From Hyphococcus lacteus (lineage in GTDB: Bacteria > Pseudomonadota > Alphaproteobacteria > Caulobacterales > Parvularculaceae): a stretch of 64,000 nt of DNA. How positions within the stretch are numbered: the stretch's first letter is position 1; the number at the start of each line of letters is the position of its first letter. The notes beneath the pieces were generated by a model that saw nothing but the letters and a program-made list of their open reading frames with translations, did not search any database and was not told where the DNA came from. The stretch lies in the NCBI RefSeq assembly GCF_041058985.1, contig NZ_JBEHZE010000001.1:1054001-1118000 (forward strand). Reading direction: 5' to 3'. The position numbers and the translations under genes were made by a program. Below are positions 32,799 through 40,208 of this stretch, one piece after another.

Positions 32799-33989
32799 AT
32801 GCTTTCAGACCTCAAAATTCGCAATGCTGCGCCGAAGTCCAAGCCTTATAAGATCGCTGATGGCGGTGGGCTTCATTTATTGGTCAATCCGAGCGGTTCA
32901 AAGCTCTGGCGGTTCAAGTACCGGGTTCTCGGCAAGGAGAAGCTGCTGTCTTTTGGCTGCTATCCAGATTTGACCTTGGCGAAGGCTCGTAAAGAGCGCG
33001 ATGCGGCGCGGGAGCAGTTGGCGGCGGGGATTGATCCGAGCGAAGCCCGAAAGGCCGAAAAGGAAAAGAGGCTCGAAGAACGAGAGCGCGTCTTTGAGCG
33101 CTTGGCGAGCGAATTTCTCGAAAAACAAAAGAACGATGGGCGGGCGGAGTCGACTTTGAAAAAGAACCGCTGGGTGCTGGATATGGCTTGCGCTGAATTT
33201 GGTAATGTGCCGGTCACGGAGATCAAAGCCCCAACGATTTTAAAGGCGCTCAAGAAGGTCGAGGCGCGCGGGACGTTTGAGACTGCGCGGCGGCTCAAAG
33301 TGATGATCAGTGCTGTTCTACGTTATGGCATGTCGCTTGGCTGGATAGATGCAGATCCTACGCCAGCGCTCCACGGTGTTTTGGCCCGACCACCGCAAAA
33401 GCCAAGGGCCGCGATAACCGATGAGCGGGAGCTTGGCGGGTTATTACGGGCGATAGATGGATTTAACACCGGTCAGCCAACGACCCGAATTGGATTGCAA
33501 TTATTGATTTTGCTCTATCCTCGACCGGGAGAGTTGCGCGGCGCAAAATGGGATGAGTTCGATTTTGATAAAGCGGTCTGGACGATCCCAGCCGAGCGAA
33601 CAAAATTGCGCCGCGTTCATCGTGTTCCACTGCCCCAGGCGGCGATCAGCTATTTGGACGAGTTGAAAGAGCTTACGGGCTATGGCGAGCTACTTTTGCC
33701 GTCCCTACGGTCAAGCAAAAAGCCAATCAGTGACGCAACTTTCAATGCCGTGCTTCGGCGAATGGGATTTACTGGTGACGAGGTAACGGCGCATGGATTT
33801 CGCGCAACCTTCTCAACGCTCGCCAATGAATCAGGATTGTGGAATCCAGATGCGATTGAACGGGCGTTAGCTCATATCGATAAAAATTCAGTTCGGGCGG
33901 CTTATGCGCGCGGGGAGTTTTGGGACGAACGCGTTCGCATGGCTGAGTGGTGGGCGGAACATTTAAACAGCATAAAACAGTTTCAATAA
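32799..33989 (+). CDS. P4-type tyrosine integrase
   Basis: 396 residues from MLSDLKIRNAAPKSKPYKIA, the usual start of the DUF4102 arm-binding domain (LHLLVNPSGSKLWRFKYRV). A SAM-like core-binding domain follows (residues 95-190), then the catalytic domain with Arg in LYPRPGELRGAKWDEFD, HGFRATFSTLA (HxxR), and the tyrosine in AYARGEFWDERVRMAEWWA. It recombines at tRNA 3' ends, in agreement with the adjacent tRNA-Thr. Drives integration and, with a directionality factor, excision. Confidence 0.96.
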   Translation: MLSDLKIRNAAPKSKPYKIADGGGLHLLVNPSGSKLWRFKYRVLGKEKLLSFGCYPDLTLAKARKERDAAREQLAAGIDPSEARKAEKEKRLEERERVFERLASEFLEKQKNDGRAESTLKKNRWVLDMACAEFGNVPVTEIKAPTILKALKKVEARGTFETARRLKVMISAVLRYGMSLGWIDADPTPALHGVLARPPQKPRAAITDERELGGLLRAIDGFNTGQPTTRIGLQLLILLYPRPGELRGAKWDEFDFDKAVWTIPAERTKLRRVHRVPLPQAAISYLDELKELTGYGELLLPSLRSSKKPISDATFNAVLRRMGFTGDEVTAHGFRATFSTLANESGLWNPDAIERALAHIDKNSVRAAYARGEFWDERVRMAEWWAEHLNSIKQFQ

Positions 33990-34040
33990 AAATAAGTAAT
34001 GAATATGATTTTGATTTTCTCGAAATGAGTGGGAGGATTA

Positions 34041-34739
34041 ATGTCTAAGAGAACTCAAAATAAATCACAAAAAAGCATGGAGTTCCTTGATCTGTATGCT
34101 TCGTTGGATGGATGGACCGAGAAGGAGGCTGTTTTACTTTCGCTTTGCATTGATCCGCGAAATCCGTTCGAAGGGCTGGATCAGAAAAAAATATTCAATA
34201 TCAATGACATCCCTCTATATAAAAATAGACTGTTTATGCTTATGCGCGCGGTGGTTGCCTTCGGGTGGGATGGGTATGTTCTGCCAAAAGACTTTATTGT
34301 GTGGGCAGAGTTAAAAAAAATTTCTGTGCCTGAACGTCTAAAAATAGCGGTTAATAAAACGCAGACAGGCGGTTCTTTTGTTTTTAGACAACAAAATGAA
34401 AATGCAATCGAGATTAAAGAAAAGTCCTATCTGGAGGAAATTCAGCTTGAAGAAAATGCGAGAGAGCTTGCCGAATATCGAGAACGCAAATGGCAAGAAA
34501 TCCGAGAAAAACAATTAGAGATTGAAGCTGAAAAAGTTAATCCGAAAGCAAGAACCAGTTTGTTGAAAATGATTTTTGGCATGGCGATCGATAAGTATCG
34601 CTACCAGTCAAACGCCAAGATTTGTCATTCAGCTTCAAAGATACAAAGTGCGGTCGAGCGGGCCGGTATGGAGATCGATGTAGATACAGTACGCAATTGG
34701 CTGAGAGAATCAGCCGAATTAGCGGCCGAACCGAAATAG
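34041..34739 (+). CDS. Island protein of unknown function with charged coiled coil
   Basis: 232 residues from the ATG at 34041, supported by GGGAGGA eight bases upstream. The first part (MEFLDLYASLDGWTEKEAVLLSLCIDPRNP) resembles an HTH-like N-terminus. Residues 130-175 form a highly charged, probably coiled-coil helix (EEIQLEENARELAEYRERKW). The C-terminus (SLLKMIFGMAIDKYRYQ ... VDTVRNWLRESAEL) is a short domain I have seen in proteins encoded near integrases; it may bind DNA. AT-richer than its neighbours. Role may be regulatory. Confidence 0.65.
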   Translation: MSKRTQNKSQKSMEFLDLYASLDGWTEKEAVLLSLCIDPRNPFEGLDQKKIFNINDIPLYKNRLFMLMRAVVAFGWDGYVLPKDFIVWAELKKISVPERLKIAVNKTQTGGSFVFRQQNENAIEIKEKSYLEEIQLEENARELAEYRERKWQEIREKQLEIEAEKVNPKARTSLLKMIFGMAIDKYRYQSNAKICHSASKIQSAVERAGMEIDVDTVRNWLRESAELAAEPK

Positions 34740-34844
34740 GTTGGGGGGAAACTGAAATCAGTTTTACCTCTGCCAGTTTCGGACTCAGGGGTGTTGAGAC
34801 GATTTAACTATTTCTTGGTCTAACGAATACCAAGGAGGTAGTTT

Positions 34845-35048
34845 TTGAACGTCCCATTCCCCAAAACTGGTTTTGTCCGTCTAAATCAGATTCTCGCGCC
34901 AGCGGGACCGATACCCGTTTCCAAATCAACTTGGTGGGCGGGTGTAAAAGACGGGCGCTTTCCGAAGTCCGAAAAGCTAGGTCCACGAACCACAGTCTGG
35001 CGAGCGGAGGATGTTCGCGCCCTTTATGAACCAAAGGACGCGGCCTAA
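34845..35048 (+). CDS. AlpA-like HTH protein (excisionase/regulator)
   Basis: 67 residues. The start is a TTG at 34845, decided by the strong AAGGAGGT eight bases before it; there is no ATG in a suitable place. GFVRLNQIL, PVSKSTWWAGVKDGRFPKSEKLGPRTTVWRAEDV is split over the MerR/AlpA-type winged HTH in which the wing WR-AEDVRAL closes. AlpA-like proteins of P4-type islands activate the integrase or serve as excisionase. Its stop overlaps the next start by one base (TAATG). Confidence 0.82.
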   Translation: MNVPFPKTGFVRLNQILAPAGPIPVSKSTWWAGVKDGRFPKSEKLGPRTTVWRAEDVRALYEPKDAA

Positions 35049-35530
35049 TGGCGAAGCGATACAACCTTCGCTCGATCAAGAAAAATCGGAATTACACGTT
35101 CGAAGAGGTCGCGGAATTGCTCAATGTTCATGAGCAAACCGTGAGGGGATGGGTGTCGAGCGGGTTGCGATGTTTGCGGGCTAAGAAGCCTTACTTGATC
35201 ATCGGTGAGGACCTTCTCGTCTTTCATCGCAAACGGACAAAAGAGCGAAAATCACCGCTCGGTGAAAATCAGCTCTATTGTCTAACGTGCCGGGAGCCAA
35301 AAGTTCCGTTCGATTCCGAGGTGGAATTCATCCCGAAAGAGAATGGTGCGGGCTTGCTGGTTGGTCTGTGTGCCGATTGCACGAACCTTTGTAACCGGTT
35401 CGTTCAGGAGGGGAAGATATCGGCAATCGCGCCGGATCTTGTGGTCACGCGCTCCGCTTGCGTGAACAGCCTAAAGGAACCCACCAATCCCCCCGTAAAC
35501 ACTCAGCAAGCGGAGAAGCAAAGCGAATGA
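35048..35530 (+). CDS. HTH protein with four-cysteine zinc site
   Basis: 160 residues. N-terminal HTH of the MerR/excisionase type (TFEEVAELLNVHEQTVRGWV). The middle part has a CxxC-x-C-type zinc site: LTCREPK (with preceding C in YCLTC) and LCADCTNLC. The C-terminal 30 residues are polar. It sits between AlpA and the second recombinase with one- and four-base overlaps, so the three are made together. A directionality or targeting role for the recombinase is the simplest guess. Confidence 0.75.
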   Translation: MAKRYNLRSIKKNRNYTFEEVAELLNVHEQTVRGWVSSGLRCLRAKKPYLIIGEDLLVFHRKRTKERKSPLGENQLYCLTCREPKVPFDSEVEFIPKENGAGLLVGLCADCTNLCNRFVQEGKISAIAPDLVVTRSACVNSLKEPTNPPVNTQQAEKQSE

Positions 35531-36549
35531 GAAAATTCAACGAAGAAAACGAGCGGATCAAACGAAAATATTTCCGTTATCTGCGCGAAGCCGCAAGGCA
35601 AAGCGATGCGTCGATAGACAAATCAGCGGCGGCGATAATTCGGTTCGAGCAATCGACCGATTTCAAGACTTTCAAATCGTTTCACATTAAGCAAGCAATG
35701 GAGTTTAAGAAGATGCTGAAAAAATCAAAGAATGAAAAAACCGGACTGCCCCTATCCATCACAACGATCAGTGCCAATACGCGATTGGTCAAGGCGTTCT
35801 TTAATTGGCTGCGGTGGCAACCCGGTTTTAAGTCGCGGATTGGTCAATCAGATGCCGAATATTTCAACCTTTCCGCCAAAGAAGAGACTGTCGCCCATGC
35901 CCACCGCGAAAAGCCATTCCCATCGATGGAGCAGGCGCTCCACGCATTTCGGCAAATGCCCTATGGATCGGATATTGAGAAGCGCAATCGTGCTTTGTTT
36001 GCGTTTTTGCTCGTCACCGGTATCCGTGACGGCGCATTGGCATCGCTCAAGCTCAAGCATGTGGATATGATAGAAGGAAAGGTCTTTCAGGACCCGCGTG
36101 AGGTGAACACCAAAGCGTCAAAGACAATTTACACAACCTTTTTTCCTATGAAGACCGAGCTTGTCGAAGCGGTGAAGGAATGGGTGCGATATCTGCGCGA
36201 GGACAAGCTGTTCGGTCCTGATGACCCACTATTCCCGAAGACCAAGGTTTCCACTGGTTCCGAGCGGAAATTCCAAGCGGTGGGCTTGGATCGTGCCCAT
36301 TGGTCAAACGCGGCGGCTATTCGCAAAATTATTGGCGAAGCCTTCGAGGCGGCGGGCATAGAGCGCTTTGGCCCTCATTCTTTCCGCAAGACGCTTGTCC
36401 AATATGGCGAGCGCGTTTGCAAAACACCGGAAGAGTTCAAGGCATGGTCGCAAAACCTTGGCCATGAGAATGTGCTGACGACCTTTACAAGCTATGGCGC
36501 GGTCAGCCGCCAACGCCAGGCCGAGATCATTAAAAACCTCGCAGCATAA
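35527..36549 (+). CDS. Second tyrosine recombinase of the island
   Basis: 340 residues; start ATG overlaps the previous stop (ATGA). Tyrosine recombinase catalytic set: Arg in LLVTGIRDGALASLKL, Lys region near NTKASKTIYTTFF, HSFRKTLVQYG (HxxR), LGHENVLTTF (second His) and Tyr in TSYGAVSRQRQ. The N-terminal 130 residues form a SAM-like core-binding domain (FKTFKSFHIKQAMEFKKML). It is not P4-like and lacks a DUF4102 domain. Its target is unknown: it may invert or excise part of the island, or be the remains of another element. Confidence 0.9.
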   Translation: MRKFNEENERIKRKYFRYLREAARQSDASIDKSAAAIIRFEQSTDFKTFKSFHIKQAMEFKKMLKKSKNEKTGLPLSITTISANTRLVKAFFNWLRWQPGFKSRIGQSDAEYFNLSAKEETVAHAHREKPFPSMEQALHAFRQMPYGSDIEKRNRALFAFLLVTGIRDGALASLKLKHVDMIEGKVFQDPREVNTKASKTIYTTFFPMKTELVEAVKEWVRYLREDKLFGPDDPLFPKTKVSTGSERKFQAVGLDRAHWSNAAAIRKIIGEAFEAAGIERFGPHSFRKTLVQYGERVCKTPEEFKAWSQNLGHENVLTTFTSYGAVSRQRQAEIIKNLAA

Positions 36550-36667
36550 TCAAGAGCGCAAGACCCAAAAGCAAATCAGCGCCGGTGGGGCTTCCATTGG
36601 CGCTCGATTCGCCGGGCAACGCGGGCTAGTCTGCGGCGAATCACAAAGCTGAGGACAGAATAAGAAA

Positions 36668-38269
36668 ATGACGGACGAACAGAAAAGAAAACTCGAACAG
36701 CTTTTGTGGAATATTGCCGACACATTGCGCGGCAAGATGCACGCCGATGAATTCCGCGACTACATTCTCGGCTTTATCTTTTACAAATACCTCTCCGAAA
36801 AGATGTATCTCTATGCCAACAAGATCTTGGCGGAAGATGGCATCGATTATCTGAAGATTGATGAAAATTCCAACGAGGGCGAAGAATATCTTACGGCGAT
36901 TCAGGAAGAGGCCGTCCTGCAACTAGGTTACTTCCTGCGTCCGTCTGAATTGTTCGGCGAGGTCGCACTTAGGGGGCGCGCCAACGCCACCGACGACGGT
37001 GAAGACGGTGACCATGCCGAAGGCGCGAGCAAGTTCATCCTTGGCGATCTGGCGCGAATTCTAACTAATATCGAGCGCTCGACCATGGGCACCGAAAGCG
37101 AAGACGACTTTGCCTCGCTGTTCGAAGACCTCGACCTTAGCTCGACCAAGCTGGGACGAAGCGAAGCCGACAAAAACAAACTGATCACCAAAATCTTGTT
37201 TGAGCTGAACAAGATCGATTTCGAACTCGATAAGATCGACTCCGATGTTCTTGGCGACGCCTATGAATATCTGATTGGTAAATTCGCGGCGGGAGCAGGC
37301 AAAAAGGCCGGGGAGTTTTACACCCCCCAATCGGTTTCAACGATCCTCGCCAAGATCGTCACCACCGGTAAATCGAAACTGAAATCCGTTTATGACCCGA
37401 CCTGCGGTTCCGGTTCGCTTTTGTTGCGCGTCTCAAAAGAGGTCAAAATCGTCTCTGCCTATTACGGGCAGGAAATGAACCGAACCACCTACAACCTCGC
37501 GCGGATGAACATGATCTTGCACGATGTCCATTACCGCAATTTTGATCTCCGCCAGGAAGACACCCTAGAGCGCCCCCAACATCTGGAACAGCGGTTCGAA
37601 GCGGTGGTCGCCAATCCGCCATTCTCCGCCAAGTGGAGCGCCAGTAAGCTGTTTGAAAGCGATGATCGCTTTTCCCAATATGGCAAGCTTGCCCCATCAT
37701 CAAAGGCTGATTTCGCCTTCGTGCAACATATGCTGTATCAGCTCGATGATAATGGCCAAATGGCGGTGGTCCTGCCCCATGGGGTGTTGTTCCGTGGCGC
37801 GGCTGAGGGGCATATTCGTCGCTTTCTGATCGAAGATCGAAACTGGCTCGACGCGGTGATTGGCCTGCCCGCTAATATTTTTTACGGCACCTCAATCCCC
37901 ACCTGTATTCTGGTTTTCAAAAAATGCCGCGAAAACCCAGACGATATCTTGTTTGTCGACGCCAGCGCCCACTTCGAGAAACAGAAAAACCAAAACCATC
38001 TTCGCCCCCAAGATATAGCCCGCATCGTCGATACCTATCGCGACCGGTCAGTGGTGGAAAAATTCTCTCACCGCGCGTCAATCGATAAAATCAAGGAAAA
38101 TGATTTCAACCTCAATATCCCGCGCTATGTGGACACATTCGAGGAAGAAGAACCGGTAGACTTGACCGAAGTCGTCCGTGAGCTGAAAGCCATTGAGAAA
38201 GGCATGGCCAAAACCGACGACGCCATTCGCACATTCTGTAAAGAGCTTGGTATCGGAGCGCCGGTCTGA
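36668..38269 (+). CDS. hsdM: Type I restriction-modification, DNA methyltransferase subunit
   Basis: 533 residues. HsdM N-terminal helical domain (1-160; LWNIADTLRGKMHADEFRDY), then an N6-adenine methyltransferase: FYTPQSVSTILAKIV, SAM motif I DPTCGSGSLL (about residue 244) and catalytic NPPF (about 316). With HsdS it methylates adenine at a split recognition site in host DNA. The stop overlaps the hsdS start (TGATG). The 118 bases before it hold the likely operon promoter. Confidence 0.97.
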   Translation: MTDEQKRKLEQLLWNIADTLRGKMHADEFRDYILGFIFYKYLSEKMYLYANKILAEDGIDYLKIDENSNEGEEYLTAIQEEAVLQLGYFLRPSELFGEVALRGRANATDDGEDGDHAEGASKFILGDLARILTNIERSTMGTESEDDFASLFEDLDLSSTKLGRSEADKNKLITKILFELNKIDFELDKIDSDVLGDAYEYLIGKFAAGAGKKAGEFYTPQSVSTILAKIVTTGKSKLKSVYDPTCGSGSLLLRVSKEVKIVSAYYGQEMNRTTYNLARMNMILHDVHYRNFDLRQEDTLERPQHLEQRFEAVVANPPFSAKWSASKLFESDDRFSQYGKLAPSSKADFAFVQHMLYQLDDNGQMAVVLPHGVLFRGAAEGHIRRFLIEDRNWLDAVIGLPANIFYGTSIPTCILVFKKCRENPDDILFVDASAHFEKQKNQNHLRPQDIARIVDTYRDRSVVEKFSHRASIDKIKENDFNLNIPRYVDTFEEEEPVDLTEVVRELKAIEKGMAKTDDAIRTFCKELGIGAPV

Positions 38270-39498
38270 TGGCGAAATCGGCTAACGAAAAGAGTGTTCC
38301 GAAACTGCGCTTTCCTGAGTTTGAGGATTGTTGGAATGTCCGAAGGTTGGATTCTACGGGCAAGTTTAAGTCGGGCAGTGGGTTTCCGGAGATTGAACAA
38401 GGTGGGAAAGAAGGCGTTCCGTTTCTTAAGGTATCAGATATGAACCTAATAGGAAATGAGACGGAAATCACAACTGCGAACAACTATCTAACGGCGGATC
38501 ATATCAAACGGTTAGGATACAGACCGATTTATTCGCGCGCGATAATATTTGCAAAGGTTGGTGCCGCAATTTTTCTTGAGCGAAAACGGAAGGCTGAAAA
38601 TTTTCTTATTGATAACAATATGATGGCGTTTGTTCCGAGTGATTTAATCGACTATGATTATTTGGCATGCCTGTTTGGTACGATTATATTTTCGAAGTTT
38701 GCTCAGATAGGTGCTTTGCCGTCCTACAACGCTGGAGACTTGGGTTCTATTAAGGTTGCTCTTCCGACAATCTCCGAACAAAAGAAAATCGCGGCGTTTT
38801 TGGGGGCGGTGGATGACCGGCTGGCGGCGCTGCGCAAAAAGCGTGATCTCCTATCCGACTATAAGCGCGGCGCGATGCAGCAAATCTTTTCCCAAAAAAT
38901 CCGCTTCACCCGCGACGACGGCACTCCGTACCCTGGTTGGGAAGAAAAGAAGTTGGGGGAGGTTTCCGCAATATACGATGGAACCCATCAGACACCAAAA
39001 TACGTAAAGTCAGGCGTCCCATTCTATAGTGTCGAGCATGTTACTGCGAATGATTTTTCGAAAACGAAATATATAGCCGAGGAGGTCTATGCGAGCGAAT
39101 GTAACCGGGTTTCCTTAGAGAGAAATGATATCCTAATGACAAGAATAGGCGATATAGGTACTGCACGTATCATTGATTGGGATGTTCGCGCGTCGTTCTA
39201 CGTTAGCTTGGCGCTAATCAAATGTACCAGTGACGTTATTCCTTCCTTTCTACTACAATGCATTCGTTCGTCAGAATTTCAGCAAGAATTACACAAAAGA
39301 ACGATACATGTCGCATTTCCTCGGAAAATTAATCTCGGTGAAATCGGCCATTGCCTGTTAGGTCTTCCTCACCGCGAAGAACAACAAAAAATCGCGGATT
39401 TTCTCTCGGCCATCGACGCCAAGATTGATGCTGTGGCGCAACAGATAGACCGCACCGAAACCTTTAAAAAGGGTCTATTGCAACAGATGTTTATTTAA
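38269..39498 (+). CDS. hsdS: Type I restriction-modification, specificity subunit
   Basis: 409 residues with two target-recognition domains. Each is followed by a coiled-coil conserved region: TISEQKKIAAFLGAVDDRLA with RKKRDLLSDYKRGAMQQIF after the first, and REEQQKIADFLSAIDAKID with a final KGLLQQMF after the second. TRD1 spans about 10-175 and TRD2 about 225-365; both are more AT-rich and divergent than the conserved parts, as expected from exchange of TRDs. Determines the sequence bound by the whole complex. Confidence 0.95.
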   Translation: MAKSANEKSVPKLRFPEFEDCWNVRRLDSTGKFKSGSGFPEIEQGGKEGVPFLKVSDMNLIGNETEITTANNYLTADHIKRLGYRPIYSRAIIFAKVGAAIFLERKRKAENFLIDNNMMAFVPSDLIDYDYLACLFGTIIFSKFAQIGALPSYNAGDLGSIKVALPTISEQKKIAAFLGAVDDRLAALRKKRDLLSDYKRGAMQQIFSQKIRFTRDDGTPYPGWEEKKLGEVSAIYDGTHQTPKYVKSGVPFYSVEHVTANDFSKTKYIAEEVYASECNRVSLERNDILMTRIGDIGTARIIDWDVRASFYVSLALIKCTSDVIPSFLLQCIRSSEFQQELHKRTIHVAFPRKINLGEIGHCLLGLPHREEQQKIADFLSAIDAKIDAVAQQIDRTETFKKGLLQQMFI

Positions 39499-39536
39499 GT
39501 ATTCTCGACGCTGGGCAATATAGGTGCGGGGGCGGT

Positions 39537-40205
39537 ATGGAGAATCTCACCGATCAGATAAGAAGTATTTTTCACAGTATTTCAGAAATTCCAATAGAAT
39601 TGTCAGTGGTATTGGTTCTCTCCGGAGTTATCTTTGGGGTGCTAATTGATCCGATAATTAATCAATTTTGTCGATTTTTTCGGCAGCCGCGATTAATGCT
39701 GCAGGAAAGCCAGATCTCGGAATTGACTATACACTTAGATGAGAACGTAGATGCTGTTCGGGTTCATCAAAACGTTTTTAAGTGCATGAATATCAAGAAG
39801 GGTCAACGGCTGGAAATTTTCAGTCTTGGCCCTCACAAAAAACAAAAATACCCGGTTTTAGGCCGTGATATAGAGGTCATGTGGAGTCGAACAGCAGATA
39901 ATAAAGAGGACGTAATTGAGCTTCCGCAAGACGTGTTTCGGTCGTTGTTCCCTAAGAACGATTTTGGAGACGGAGACAAAGCTTTGTTCCATTTTAAAAA
40001 GTCGAATTTGCGCGGATTCGACCGCTATTGGAACCACGAGAATTCAGCAACGGCGTTTTCAAATAAGTTTGCAGTTTTTCTCGCGCTTGGGCTGATGTTC
40101 GTAGAGTTATTTTTTGGATTCATCCCCACACCAATTAAAATAGTGATGCTGGTTGGCGTCTTTATGACTATCGTTTTGTTGTATTTTAAGGCGCGGAGTC
40201 GTTAA
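39537..40205 (+). CDS. Membrane protein of unknown function inside the hsd operon
   Basis: 222 residues, not recognised. One N-terminal membrane helix (about 20-42, IELSVVLVLSGVIFGVLIDP), a soluble domain of about 130 residues (LTIHLDENVDAVRVHQNVFK, IEVMWSRTADNKEDVIELPQ), then two C-terminal helices (FAVFLALGLMFVELFFGFIP and KIVMLVGVFMTIVLLYF). The soluble part reads as beta-rich and contains no catalytic motif I know. It lies between hsdS and hsdR, 38 bases after one and three before the other, so it is co-expressed with restriction. Could be an accessory defence or a self-protection protein. Confidence 0.75.
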   Translation: MENLTDQIRSIFHSISEIPIELSVVLVLSGVIFGVLIDPIINQFCRFFRQPRLMLQESQISELTIHLDENVDAVRVHQNVFKCMNIKKGQRLEIFSLGPHKKQKYPVLGRDIEVMWSRTADNKEDVIELPQDVFRSLFPKNDFGDGDKALFHFKKSNLRGFDRYWNHENSATAFSNKFAVFLALGLMFVELFFGFIPTPIKIVMLVGVFMTIVLLYFKARSR

Positions 40206-40208
40206 TTC

